Of a stretch of 64,000 bases of DNA, positions 16,154-25,027 are shown piece after piece (the stretch's first letter is position 1; every line of letters starts with the position of its first letter). The notes beneath the pieces are model-generated. The model did no database searches and was not told the DNA's origin. It worked only from the letters and a program-made list of their open reading frames with translations. Both the position numbers and the translations under genes were made by a program. Source of the DNA: Methanosphaerula subterraneus (GTDB lineage Archaea; Halobacteriota; Methanomicrobia; Methanomicrobiales; Methanospirillaceae); contig NZ_CP170508.1 in NCBI RefSeq assembly GCF_052055875.1, positions 1,426,001 through 1,490,000 on the forward strand, given 5' to 3'.

Positions 16154-17320
16154 ATGAGGGTCTTCTTTATTGGGTTTGGTCAGGCCGGGGGCAAGGTCGT
16201 GGACATGTTCATGGAGCAGGACAAGAGCAACCTGTTCCGCGGGCTCGTTGTGAACACCGCACGGACCGACCTGATCGGTCTGAAGAACATCCCGATGAAG
16301 AACAGGATCCTGATCGGGCAGACCGTCGTGAAAGGGCATGGTGTCGGCACAGACAACGCGATGGGCGCCAAGCTGACAATGGACGAGATCGACAGTATCG
16401 TGACGGCCATCGAATCGGTGGGCACCTCTGATATCGATGCATTCGTGGTCATCGCCGGCCTCGGCGGAGGCACCGGTTCCGGGGGATCCCCGGTGCTGGT
16501 CAGGCACCTGAAAGGGCTGTACCACGAACCGGTCTATGCCCTCGGGATCCTCCCCTCCATCGAGGAGGGACGGCTGTATTCCTATAATGCGGCCCGCTCA
16601 CTGACGACGCTCGTCAATGAGGCGGACAACACCTTCATCTTCGACAACGGGGCCTGGAGGAAGGAGGGGGAATCGATCAAGATGGCCTATGACCGGGTGA
16701 ACGACGAGATCGTCCGCAGGTTCGGAGTCCTCTTCCGTGCCGGCGAGGTCGGCAAGATCGGGGTCGGCGAGATGGTCGTCGACTCCAGTGAGATCATCAA
16801 CACCCTCCGCGGCGGCGGGATCACTACGGTCGGGTATGCCAAGACCGAGGCGATCAGCACCAGAGCAAAGCAGAGCAAGGGGCTGTTTGGGAACCTGATC
16901 GGTTCACTGAAGAAGCGGGAGACCTCCGAAGAGGTGCTGCTCGGGGATGATCGAAGTGCAAAGATCATCTCACTGGTGCGGAGCGCAATGCTCGGACGAC
17001 TGACCCTGCCCTGCGACTTCAAGACCGCACAGCGTGCCCTGATCCTGCTGGTCGGCCCTCCGGGGGAGATGGACCGGAAAGGGGTCGAAAAGGCGAGGAG
17101 CTGGGTTGAGGAGAATATCGAAGGCGAGGAGATCCGGAGCGGGGACTATCCGATCGATAGCAATTATGTTGCTGCTGTCGTGGTGCTCGCCACGATCGGA
17201 GAGGTACCCAGGATCCGTGCCCTCCTCGAAATGGCCAAAGAGACGAAGGTGGAACTGGCCCGGACCAGGACCGATGGGAAGACAATGTTCGAGGACGGGA
17301 TTGACCCTCTGTTCGAATGA
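16154..17320 (+). CDS. cetZ: CetZ tubulin/FtsZ-family protein
   Basis: 388 residues. Tubulin-superfamily GTPase of the archaeal CetZ group, which affects cell shape and surface structure in haloarchaea. Visible features are MRVFFIGFGQAGGKVVD (nucleotide-binding start), LIGQTVVKGHGVGTDN, the T4 motif GGGTGSG (about 104-110) and FDNGAWR. The pattern IGFGQAGGK plus KGHGVG separates it from FtsZ proper. The ribosome site is GAGGTC 5 bp before the ATG. A secreted coiled-coil protein gene follows 10 bp downstream, suggesting a shared transcript. Confidence 0.92.
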   Translation: MRVFFIGFGQAGGKVVDMFMEQDKSNLFRGLVVNTARTDLIGLKNIPMKNRILIGQTVVKGHGVGTDNAMGAKLTMDEIDSIVTAIESVGTSDIDAFVVIAGLGGGTGSGGSPVLVRHLKGLYHEPVYALGILPSIEEGRLYSYNAARSLTTLVNEADNTFIFDNGAWRKEGESIKMAYDRVNDEIVRRFGVLFRAGEVGKIGVGEMVVDSSEIINTLRGGGITTVGYAKTEAISTRAKQSKGLFGNLIGSLKKRETSEEVLLGDDRSAKIISLVRSAMLGRLTLPCDFKTAQRALILLVGPPGEMDRKGVEKARSWVEENIEGEEIRSGDYPIDSNYVAAVVVLATIGEVPRIRALLEMAKETKVELARTRTDGKTMFEDGIDPLFE

Positions 17321-17330
17321 GGTGAATACG

Positions 17331-18464
17331 ATGAGAAAAGCAATCACAGGGATCATCATGCTGCTCGTGCTCTGCTGTATGGTACAGGCCGGAGCGGCAT
17401 TCAAGATGGAGTCGAGCGAGGTGACCCCTGCGGGGGACCTTGCAGCAGGAACCGCCGTGACCGCCCATGCGGTGGTCGACTTCTCAACACTGACCGGGAG
17501 CACATTCCCGACCACCGATACCTTCCAGATCTTCACAGAGCTGGACAAAGCCAAGTGGCGGTACTCGATCAGCATCAATGGTGCCGAGAACCCCAAGCCC
17601 GATGCGGCAGGCAAATACCTGAAGATCAACGGATTCGACCTGGAGTATCCGGCCAGCCAGTCGGTGAAGGTACTGGTCACGATGGAGGGTGTCGTTCCGC
17701 AGACCAATGCGACGCAGAATATCACGATCCTCAGGTTCCAGTGGCTTGATCAGACAACCAAGGTTCGGGAGAATGGAGAGTTCACCCTGACCAGAAAGGT
17801 CGTCAATCCTGACGACCTGGTGAAGAGTGTCCAGCAGGCTCAGACCGACCTGAAGACGCTCAGGACCCAGATCGATCAGCGAGCAGCGGCAGGAGTCAGT
17901 ACCGATGAGGCCGAAGCCAAGTACAGGCTGGCAGAACAGAACATCAGGAGCAGTAACGGGGCCAACTTCACCGCCACCCAGGCGAACCTGGATACTGCCC
18001 AGGCAGCCATCGCCGATGCACAGAAGAGCCTGGACCGGTCCTGGGCACAGAGTGAGATCGATCAGGCCAGAAACTCGCTGGCCAATGTCGATCAGCTGAT
18101 CACGTACTTCAAGACCACCAAGGATATGACCAATGATCCCCGGGTGGCCGCGATCACCATCAAGCGGGAGAACGCGGACCAGGCTTATATCGCAGCAAAC
18201 GAGAGCCTGACCGCCGGCAACTACAACCAGGCACGGATCAAGGCGAACGAATCGGCAAAGAAGGCCCTTGAAGCCTACAATGATGCCCTGGCACTCAGGA
18301 ACGGGACCGGAGCCGTGGACACCCTCAACAACACCAGCACCGAGAGCAACGGCGGCGGTGGGATCGGGATCATCTATTACATCCTGGTCGTGGTGGCCAT
18401 CGGGCTGGTCGTCGGCGGGGTGGTGCTCTACCAGCGCCGGAACCGATGGGATGAACTCGGATGA
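17331..18464 (+). CDS. Surface-exposed coiled-coil protein with C-terminal membrane anchor
   Basis: 377 residues, family not recognised. It has an N-terminal signal peptide (MRKAITGIIMLLVLCCMVQA, cut probably after AGA), then a beta-rich domain (about 25-160) with N-x-T/S sequons. A long helical, coiled-coil-prone region rich in Ala, Gln and Lys follows (about 165-330), then a glycine-rich hinge and one membrane segment (about 347-369) with a basic tail QRRNRWDELG. So it faces outside, with a few residues in the cytosol. Similar Methanomicrobiales proteins are uncharacterised. Co-transcription with cetZ is inferred from the 10 bp spacing. Confidence 0.8.
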   Translation: MRKAITGIIMLLVLCCMVQAGAAFKMESSEVTPAGDLAAGTAVTAHAVVDFSTLTGSTFPTTDTFQIFTELDKAKWRYSISINGAENPKPDAAGKYLKINGFDLEYPASQSVKVLVTMEGVVPQTNATQNITILRFQWLDQTTKVRENGEFTLTRKVVNPDDLVKSVQQAQTDLKTLRTQIDQRAAAGVSTDEAEAKYRLAEQNIRSSNGANFTATQANLDTAQAAIADAQKSLDRSWAQSEIDQARNSLANVDQLITYFKTTKDMTNDPRVAAITIKRENADQAYIAANESLTAGNYNQARIKANESAKKALEAYNDALALRNGTGAVDTLNNTSTESNGGGGIGIIYYILVVVAIGLVVGGVVLYQRRNRWDELG

Positions 18465-18488
18465 TCGTCATCTGTTGAACGAATCATC

Positions 18489-18494
18489 CTTTTT
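18489..18494 (+). terminator. T-run after the coiled-coil surface gene
   Basis: TTTTTT 25 bp after the stop codon, in an otherwise GC-rich context, consistent with a weak archaeal terminator. An AT-rich stretch just after it (18496-18512) may serve as promoter for the next gene. Confidence 0.35.
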
Positions 18495-18553
18495 TGATAA
18501 CAATATTTTTGTGCGGTTGTCACCAATATCCCAGATAAATTGGGGGTAGGGAT

Positions 18554-19681
18554 ATGGAACCTGCGGAACTCTCAGGGATCAAAGAACATATCGACCGCCT
18601 GATACACCAGACCGAGGAGGAGATCCAGTATGAACGGGCAGCGCGTACGGCACTCCAGAAGTCCGATGAGAACCGGAACATCAGCCGGCTGATGGCCATG
18701 GACCTGCTGTTACTGAACGTCCTCCTCTTCTTTGTGCTGGAGAACTACATGATCGACTGGATCACGGCAAGTTTTCTCCTTTATGCGGTGAACCCGTTCA
18801 TTATGCTGATCCCATCGACCCGGTCGATAGGGCTCCAGAGGAGAAAAGGGATCAGGGAATACCTGGCGACACTTCGGCAGATCGAACTCTACAGGAACAA
18901 GTGGACGCTCGGGAGGATCCTCTGGAATGCGTTCTTCATCAACAGCCAGCCGCTGGCCATCGGCTTTTCACTGATCTACTGCGTGAACATCGTCTTCACC
19001 CTGGCCAATGGCCTCGGACCGATCGCCGACCTGGTGATCTTCCAGTCGGTCGCAATCATCATATTCTACCTCGGGATCTGGTACTTGAAGCCCTACTCAG
19101 CGGACTTCCTCGACTCGCTCCTCGATATCAGGACCGATATCTACCTCCGGATCCACGTCAGGATGCAACCGCTCTGGAAGGTGATCCTCTCGATCGGAAC
19201 CCTGGCAACGCTGGTGATCGTCGTGATCATCGCTGCAATGCTGTTGCCGGGGTTCACGCTGAACGCCGTGCTCGATGCCAAGGCGGCGATCAAAGGGCTG
19301 GGGATCGTCCCGGTTCTGGTGGTCCTGATCAGCCAGATCCTGCTGGTCCGTTTCTCGCAGGGGGCGCACAGCAGGCGGATGATCATCGCTCTCAAGGATC
19401 GGAAGAGCGAGGTGCTGAACAACTTCGTCGACGTCCCCCTCAGGGTATATCGCTCAAAACTGGAGAAAGGGCAGCTCGATGCAGTCGACTCGTTTGCCAG
19501 GGAGTTCTCCGACATCAGGGACGCCTACATCTCATCCAAGGTCTACAAGACCGCGTCCCAGGACCTCTTCGGCTTCTTTCCGGTCTACCTGATGGTTCCA
19601 GACCCTGACGTGATTCTGAATCCTGCGATCGTCAGGATCCTGCATGAACATGTGGATCTGAAGCGCCAGGCCCCGGCCTGA
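18554..19681 (+). CDS. Uncharacterised polytopic membrane protein
   Basis: 375 residues, not recognised. A soluble, charged N-terminus (1-50) is followed by two close hydrophobic segments (about 53-85), then two more (about 130-190), two more (about 215-275), and a soluble C-terminal domain of about 95 residues. That domain starts with an Arg-rich stretch (GAHSRRMIIALKDRK) and contains FGFFPVYLMVPDPDVILNP. The start has a good site, GGGGGTAGGGAT. Its place behind the cetZ operon, same strand, suggests but does not prove a link. Its stop is directly adjacent to the convergent HEAT gene. Confidence 0.75.
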   Translation: MEPAELSGIKEHIDRLIHQTEEEIQYERAARTALQKSDENRNISRLMAMDLLLLNVLLFFVLENYMIDWITASFLLYAVNPFIMLIPSTRSIGLQRRKGIREYLATLRQIELYRNKWTLGRILWNAFFINSQPLAIGFSLIYCVNIVFTLANGLGPIADLVIFQSVAIIIFYLGIWYLKPYSADFLDSLLDIRTDIYLRIHVRMQPLWKVILSIGTLATLVIVVIIAAMLLPGFTLNAVLDAKAAIKGLGIVPVLVVLISQILLVRFSQGAHSRRMIIALKDRKSEVLNNFVDVPLRVYRSKLEKGQLDAVDSFAREFSDIRDAYISSKVYKTASQDLFGFFPVYLMVPDPDVILNPAIVRILHEHVDLKRQAPA

Positions 19682-20194
19682 TCACGAGTCGGGAGTGTTT
19701 GAATCCTCGACCAGGGCTGCAAGCCCTGCTTCCCCGAGCTTCCAGAGCACCTGCCGCGCCCGTGCCTCCACATCACCACCCTCTGCACACGCCTCCTTGA
19801 GAGGGCCGACCGCGGGATCCCCGATCCTGCAGAGTGCAAGCGCGGCAAACTGCCGGATCTCCCGATCCGGATCCTGCAGCGCCCCGATCAACGGCCTGAT
19901 CGCCGATCCACGGACCTCGCCGAGTGCTGCTGCCGCATACCTGCGGAAATCGTGGTCGCTGTGCTCCTTCATCGCCGCCAGCAGTGGAGCCACGCCTGGC
20001 GACCCGATCCTGCCCAGGGCCCCGGCCAGGTACCAGCGAGGATCGGGATCTGGTTCTGCAAGCAGGGCCGCGATCAGGGGACCGACTGCCGGTTCGCCCT
20101 GCGCCACCAGTTCATTGACCGCCGCTCTCCGTTCCTCAAGTCCCCCCTGCCGGATCCGATTGATCTGCCGCTTTATCTCCTCATGATCACTCAT
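19682..20194 (-). CDS. HEAT-repeat (PBS lyase-type) protein, 170 aa
   Basis: 170 residues forming about five short HEAT units of about 31 residues, each with the pattern AVGPLIAAL..PDPxxRWYLAGALGRIG. The repeats span about residues 20-160. No membrane segments. Such proteins are protein-binding scaffolds. The start overlaps the MscS stop (ATGA), and a second HEAT gene begins the same operon, so both may act with the DUF432 and channel proteins. Confidence 0.88.
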   Translation of the reverse strand: MSDHEEIKRQINRIRQGGLEERRAAVNELVAQGEPAVGPLIAALLAEPDPDPRWYLAGALGRIGSPGVAPLLAAMKEHSDHDFRRYAAAALGEVRGSAIRPLIGALQDPDREIRQFAALALCRIGDPAVGPLKEACAEGGDVEARARQVLWKLGEAGLAALVEDSNTPDS

Positions 20195-21054
20195 AATGCA
20201 TCTTTTTTAATCTGCTCCTGCATATCAAGCTGCCCATCTTTCCCACTATCAGGGCCTCTGGTGCCATCCCCAAACCAGACCGTCTGCTGGGGGAACGGCA
20301 TCTCGATCCCACCGGCCTCAAGGGCCAGTTTTATCCTCAGGAGGAGGTCGGTTCTGGCGGTCCACCAGACCGTCGACGGCGCCCAGATCCTGACCACGAT
20401 CGTCACGCTGCTGCCGGCCAGGGCGTCGACATAGACGGAGGGTTCCGGAGAGACCAGGGCGAACGGATGTTCTGCAATGACCTCCCTGATGATCCGGATC
20501 GCAGTCCCGGCATCATCCCGGTACCGGATCCCCACGGCATACTCAAACCTGCGGGCAGGGTTCTTCACGTAGTTGGTGATGTTGGAGGTGAAGACCTTCT
20601 CGTTCGGGATGCGGACATAGATCCCCTCGTAGGTCTGGACGATGGTGGAGAAGAGCTGGATATCCTCGACCGTTCCGGATATATCGGCGAGATGAATGTT
20701 ATCCCCGATCGTTATCGGACGTTCGAAGATCAGAAAGATACCGGAGACCAGGTTCGCGACCACGCTCTGGCTTGCAAACCCGAGGATCACCCCGGCGAGA
20801 CCGCCGGCAAAGAGGAGGCCGGTAAGGTCCACCTTCATGCTCGTCGGGAGCACCAGAAGAAAGGCGATGACCACGATCATGATGTTCATGATCTTCAAAA
20901 ACAGGTTCAGGGTCCCCTTGGGGATCTTATCGAGCAGTGCCCTCTTGAGAGAGACCGTCAACACCCTACCGAAGAGATAGGCGGCCAGCACCGCGGTGAC
21001 GACGATGGCCAGGTCACCGACCGTGATGTTGTTGTACAGCGGGATCTCCAGCAT
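20191..21054 (-). CDS. MscS-family mechanosensitive ion channel
   Basis: 287 residues from the ATG at 21054 (MLEIPLYNNITVG). Three N-terminal membrane segments (about 12-35, 50-70, 78-110). The pore-lining third helix carries the Gly/Ala pattern LLFAGGLAGVILGFASQSV, followed by FERPITIGD, the start of the cytosolic beta domain (FSTIVQTYEGIYVRIPNEKV). It opens under membrane tension to release solutes on osmotic downshock. It is coupled by ATGA overlaps to DUF432 upstream and the HEAT gene downstream. Confidence 0.93.
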   Translation of the reverse strand: MLEIPLYNNITVGDLAIVVTAVLAAYLFGRVLTVSLKRALLDKIPKGTLNLFLKIMNIMIVVIAFLLVLPTSMKVDLTGLLFAGGLAGVILGFASQSVVANLVSGIFLIFERPITIGDNIHLADISGTVEDIQLFSTIVQTYEGIYVRIPNEKVFTSNITNYVKNPARRFEYAVGIRYRDDAGTAIRIIREVIAEHPFALVSPEPSVYVDALAGSSVTIVVRIWAPSTVWWTARTDLLLRIKLALEAGGIEMPFPQQTVWFGDGTRGPDSGKDGQLDMQEQIKKDAL

Positions 21055-21785
21055 CAGTTCAGCCCCGCATCCATCAAAAACTCCTCCCGATGCAGTCCGG
21101 GAATTTTCAGGATTGTGTAATGCTCCAGCGACCGGGTCATCCCATGAACAAGCGGACGGTCGAAGAAGTTGGTCTCTGCGACGGTGCTGTTGATGACCCG
21201 CATCTCGGCCCACATCGAAACAAACGTGTTGTAATAGATCTTCATCCCGACACTGTCAAAGACTGCCCTGCTCACCTCCACCCAGGTGCTGGCATCGTTT
21301 TTGATCTCAAGGGCGAGCACGCCTTCACGGAGAGGATCGGTCGCCGGGATCTCGTGATGCAGGGCACTTCTGTGCCACCGGGTGATATACCCCCAGTCGG
21401 GCAGGCCATAGAGCGAGTACCTGGGCTGGTTCAACGAGAAGATGTCGAGCAGGTGGACATCCCCCTGTGCGGCGATGAAGACGCCGATCTCAATCGGGAA
21501 GGTCAGATACACGGTCTGCCGGCTTGAAGGCTCAAGCAGCAGCGGATCGAACTGAATCTCTAAGAAGCGGGTCACCTCCTCCGGGAGGTTCACCGGCTCG
21601 ATCGGGTTCACGATGATCCGGCCGCTCTCTGAAGCGACATGTTTCTTCACCGTCGACCCTGCACAGTCCCGGCTGTACTCGACCATCCCCGAACGCTGGG
21701 TGACGAAAAGATTGATCTGGCCTGTGCCTATGGTGGCCTCGTAGCCATAGGTGCCGTACACAGATACCATGGCAGGCTGACTCAT
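21054..21785 (-). CDS. DUF432 domain-containing protein
   Basis: 243 residues matching the archaeal DUF432 (COG2430) family: VNPIEPVNLPEEVTRFLEI, the LTFPIEIGVFI segment, LFSLNQPRYSLYG-like part and a C-terminal domain with KIYYNTFVSMWAEM. There is no signal or membrane span. Function unknown. DUF432 genes are recurrently found next to MscS, and here the stop/start overlap (ATGA) makes a functional pair likely; an accessory or regulatory subunit of the channel is the inference. Confidence 0.85.
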   Translation of the reverse strand: MSQPAMVSVYGTYGYEATIGTGQINLFVTQRSGMVEYSRDCAGSTVKKHVASESGRIIVNPIEPVNLPEEVTRFLEIQFDPLLLEPSSRQTVYLTFPIEIGVFIAAQGDVHLLDIFSLNQPRYSLYGLPDWGYITRWHRSALHHEIPATDPLREGVLALEIKNDASTWVEVSRAVFDSVGMKIYYNTFVSMWAEMRVINSTVAETNFFDRPLVHGMTRSLEHYTILKIPGLHREEFLMDAGLN

Positions 21786-21791
21786 TTATAC

Positions 21792-22547
21792 CTACCCGGG
21801 GCGGGTACCGTCGAGCTGTGCGAGGAGACGACGGATATCGGCGTCACGGGCCGGCACCCCACCCCGAGGCTGAACCTCGAGCAACTCGACAGCATCGACC
21901 CCGAACCCTGCAACGGCTGCCAGGACCTCGGCCCTGACCCGGTCCACGGGGTCACCGAGGGCGGCGATCAGCAGTGGGAGGGTGGACAGGTCATGGATGA
22001 TACCAAAGGCCACCGCAGCACCCCAGCGGAGATCAGGGTCCGGGTCGGTGATGGCGGCGGTCAGTGCAGGCACTGCCGGAGGACCGATCATCGCCAGTGC
22101 AGCCGTGGCCCTGCCCCTGACGAACCGGTCGGGATCCGAAAAGAGGGTGATCAGGGGACCGACCGCAGCACTGTCCCGGGTGGCGCCGAGGGCCAGGGCG
22201 GTCATCCACCGGACGTCCTCATCAGCACTGGAGAGGGCCATGACCAGCGGCTCCACTGCAGCCGGACCGAGGGAGCCGAGCGCTTCCGCTGCCTTCCACC
22301 GGATATCACTGCCTTTCTCTCCGGTCAGGCACCGGATCAGACTGGGGATCACGGCCGGATCATGCAGGCTACCGAGCGCTTCGACTGCCTGGTACCGGAT
22401 CGCAGAATCTTCGGAACTGAGCGCTGCGATCAACCCTCTCCGGTTCTTTTTCCTCTGCATCCGGTTGATCTCGGCCGGCCCAAAGAGCCTGATCAGCAGA
22501 CGCGTCAGCGGCAGACCGATCAGTGGGATGTCAGTCAGACCTCTCAT
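21792..22547 (-). CDS. HEAT-repeat (PBS lyase-type) protein, 251 aa
   Basis: 251 residues. A short hydrophobic-basic start (IPLIGLPLTRLLIRLFGPAEINRMQ) precedes about six HEAT units from residue 37 to 225, such as AVEALGSLHDPAVIPSLIRCL and WMTALALGATRDSAAVGPLI. The start region could be an amphipathic membrane contact. It is the first gene of the HEAT-DUF432-MscS-HEAT operon, 6 bp ahead of DUF432. Confidence 0.88.
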   Translation of the reverse strand: MRGLTDIPLIGLPLTRLLIRLFGPAEINRMQRKKNRRGLIAALSSEDSAIRYQAVEALGSLHDPAVIPSLIRCLTGEKGSDIRWKAAEALGSLGPAAVEPLVMALSSADEDVRWMTALALGATRDSAAVGPLITLFSDPDRFVRGRATAALAMIGPPAVPALTAAITDPDPDLRWGAAVAFGIIHDLSTLPLLIAALGDPVDRVRAEVLAAVAGFGVDAVELLEVQPRGGVPARDADIRRLLAQLDGTRPG

Positions 22548-22616
22548 CGGGATCCCCGTTCGTCCTCAATCGTCCGGTTGTGATGATCTGTGAGAATAAA
22601 ACGGTACGCCCCGGGA

Positions 22617-23786
22617 TCAGCGGGTGGCCTCGGCCACGCACTCCTCAAGGGTGCCGAGGTGGGCGGCCCCGCCGCAGAGGTTCGGGACATAGGCGAGGGC
22701 CTTTCCGCTGTTCACCATCAGGTGGTTGTAGCGTTCGAGGGCCGGCGAGACGACCATGCAGGTGTCTGCATAGACCCTGGCCCCACTCTTCTCGATCCGG
22801 GCGACCGTCTCCTGCTCGGCAGTGATCACACCCTTCGCCGCAAAGACATAGAACGGCTTCTTTGTATGCTTTCCCGTGAGCAACCCGGCGATCCGGTTCA
22901 GCTCGTCCGGGGAGCAGTGCGGACATCCGACCGCCACCGCGTCCACCTCCACCTCCTGATTGGAGAAGACCGCGTCCACCGCTGCCGGCTCGACCGGAAT
23001 CGCTTCGAGGGCGGTGGTATCGAAGTGGAAGACACGGGCCTCAGGGGTGATCCCGTCAACGTGGTACAGGGCCACCGCCCCGGTGGCCGCCATCCCTGCG
23101 CCGAGCGCCTTCAACTGGTCCCGGGACGGCCGGATCCCGGTAAAGAAGGGGATCCTGGTCCCGACGAGCGGCCCGACCAGGTGACCGAGCGCTCCGAACC
23201 AGGCCGTGTCCTGTGTCTTTGGGGCATCGGAGACCTGGATCACCACCTCGGGTCTCCGGTTGGCCACGATATGGAGGCCGTAATACGGCGTCTTTCCGAC
23301 CAGGGCGGCGGCCAGAGCACCAGGACCACCTTCGCGGTTGGTCCGGGCACCGATCACCGAGTTCGCATAACTGACCGCCGAAGACTCGGACCAGGCCAGG
23401 TGATCGCCGTACTGGACCATGTTCAGGTAGTAAGGGGTGCAGGTGCACTCCAGCTTGACCCCGAGCCGCTGAAATGCCGAGAGGATCTGGTTCTGCTTAT
23501 CGGCAAATTCGCTGCTGATCCCCATCTCCTGCCACCGGTCGCGTGCCATCCCGACCGGGTTCAGCACCGCCGGCACCGAGACCCTGGCATCGAGCCCCTG
23601 CAGCCATTCGAGCCCCCAGTCGCCGATCGTCTTGTACGAGGCCCCGCTGACCTGCGCACTGCTGATCGGGATCATCTTCTCTGCACCAAAGACCTTGCCG
23701 AGCGCGACAAGGAGCTCCATCATTCTCTGCCTGGTCTCGCCGAATTCGCCTGCCAGGACCTTCTCATCGTCTGTATCAAGAAACAT
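22617..23786 (-). CDS. Phosphomevalonate dehydratase large subunit (aconitase X catalytic domain)
   Basis: 389 residues from the ATG at 23786 (MFLDTDDEKVLAGEFG). An upstream in-frame GTG at 23798 overlaps the decarboxylase and is less like the family. DUF521/AcnX proteins of archaea dehydrate (R)-5-phosphomevalonate to trans-anhydromevalonate phosphate, using an Fe-S cluster. Cluster and substrate motifs are VKLECTCTPYYL, SANSVIGARTNREGGP in pieces, VAVGCPHCSPDEL and VYADTCMVVSP. Next to it are the decarboxylase and UbiX that carry out the following step, which supports this substrate. Confidence 0.92.
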   Translation of the reverse strand: MFLDTDDEKVLAGEFGETRQRMMELLVALGKVFGAEKMIPISSAQVSGASYKTIGDWGLEWLQGLDARVSVPAVLNPVGMARDRWQEMGISSEFADKQNQILSAFQRLGVKLECTCTPYYLNMVQYGDHLAWSESSAVSYANSVIGARTNREGGPGALAAALVGKTPYYGLHIVANRRPEVVIQVSDAPKTQDTAWFGALGHLVGPLVGTRIPFFTGIRPSRDQLKALGAGMAATGAVALYHVDGITPEARVFHFDTTALEAIPVEPAAVDAVFSNQEVEVDAVAVGCPHCSPDELNRIAGLLTGKHTKKPFYVFAAKGVITAEQETVARIEKSGARVYADTCMVVSPALERYNHLMVNSGKALAYVPNLCGGAAHLGTLEECVAEATR

Positions 23787-23788
23787 CG

Positions 23789-25027
23789 TCAATCCCACCG
23801 TGCCCGGACGAACTCGTCCTCACGTCCCATCACCATCGTCGCGTCGACCCCGACCTTCACATTGGTCCCGTCCGCCAGCCGGCAGGGGTCCAGGGAAGAG
23901 CCGCGGACCCCGGTGATCACCATCAGGTCCTCGTCCCCACGCACCCGTGTCGCGATCGCGTACTCCACCTCGGCGAGCGAGGTCGGGTCGATATCCTCGT
24001 CGACGACGACCACGTGCTTCAACGAGGTATGGGCAGCAAAAGCGGCCATGATGGCGTTCTTCGCATCCCCCTGCGTCCGCTTTCTGACCTGGATCACCGC
24101 ATGGAGGTACCCGCACCCGCCGCTGGTCAGCACCACGTTCTTAACGCCGGTGACCCCACTCACCGCCGTATAGATCTTCGGCTCGTACGGGGCGCCCATC
24201 AGCATCTTGTGCTCGGCACCGCCCGGCAGGATCCCATGGTAGATCGGGTCCTGCTTCATATGCATCCCGGTGATCGTGATCACCGGCTGGATTCTGACCG
24301 GGTCATAGGTGCCGGTGATGTCGACGAACGGCCCCTCCTCTGCGGTCTCGGCCCCGATATATCCTTCGAGCACAATCTCGGCGTCAGGGACGAGCACCCC
24401 GTTGCTGCACTCCCTGACCGGGAGCGTGCCGCCCCGCAGTTCTGCGGCATAGGCGAGTTCCTTCCCCTCGGGGACCCGGGTGCAGGAGGCGAAGGTGACC
24501 GCCGGGTGCGTGCCGATGGTGATGGCCACCGGCAGTTCTTCCCCGTCGGCCAGCGCCGCCTTATGCAGGTTATAGGTATGTCTTCCTTCGACCAGCCTGG
24601 CCGCGAGGTGGGTCCTGTCCAGCACCAGCATCCGGTGGATCGAGCCGTTCTGGATCCCACCGTACCGGGAGAAGACAATCGCCGAGGTGAGGTACCGGCC
24701 TGCGTCCAGAGGATAGTGCTTCATGATCGGGATCTTCGAGAGATCGGCGTGGCCGGCGGTCACCTTCCCGTCCACCGCCACCTCGCCGCCGAACCGGCAC
24801 CCGGCCAGCGTCGGCAGCAGGGATTCCTCCCTGATATCCAGCGCGAGGGCCAGCGCCGAACGGGTCGCGGTCAGGTTCATCACCCCCCGCATCCCGTCGA
24901 GGTCCTCGAAGAAGACCAGGTCATCGGTCGTTGCAGCCCGTTTCGGGGCCTCGTACTCTGAGGAGCAGGGGCCGCTGACCTCGGTCAGACGCCCTGCCGC
25001 CCGCATCGTTTCGATAAATTCACGCAT
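23789..25027 (-). CDS. UbiD-family decarboxylase (anhydromevalonate phosphate decarboxylase)
   Basis: 412 residues. Uses prenylated FMN to decarboxylate, giving isopentenyl phosphate in the archaeal mevalonate route. Start at the second of two ATGs (25027, MREFIETMRAAG), best spaced from GAGAGG. UbiD motifs: AIVFSRYGGIQNGSIHRM (prFMN/metal region), TIGTHPAVTFAS, the acidic EGPFVDITGTYDPV and VDEDIDPTSLAEVEYAI. It overlaps ubiX by 8 bp and abuts the dehydratase. A menaquinone-type UbiD is the alternative, but the neighbours argue for the mevalonate step. Confidence 0.9.
   Translation of the reverse strand: MREFIETMRAAGRLTEVSGPCSSEYEAPKRAATTDDLVFFEDLDGMRGVMNLTATRSALALALDIREESLLPTLAGCRFGGEVAVDGKVTAGHADLSKIPIMKHYPLDAGRYLTSAIVFSRYGGIQNGSIHRMLVLDRTHLAARLVEGRHTYNLHKAALADGEELPVAITIGTHPAVTFASCTRVPEGKELAYAAELRGGTLPVRECSNGVLVPDAEIVLEGYIGAETAEEGPFVDITGTYDPVRIQPVITITGMHMKQDPIYHGILPGGAEHKMLMGAPYEPKIYTAVSGVTGVKNVVLTSGGCGYLHAVIQVRKRTQGDAKNAIMAAFAAHTSLKHVVVVDEDIDPTSLAEVEYAIATRVRGDEDLMVITGVRGSSLDPCRLADGTNVKVGVDATMVMGREDEFVRARWD

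Noticed and set aside
22590..24173. 527-codon plus-strand frame opposite the aconitase X and UbiD genes
   Set aside because: It crosses the boundary of two well-supported genes and has no family features.
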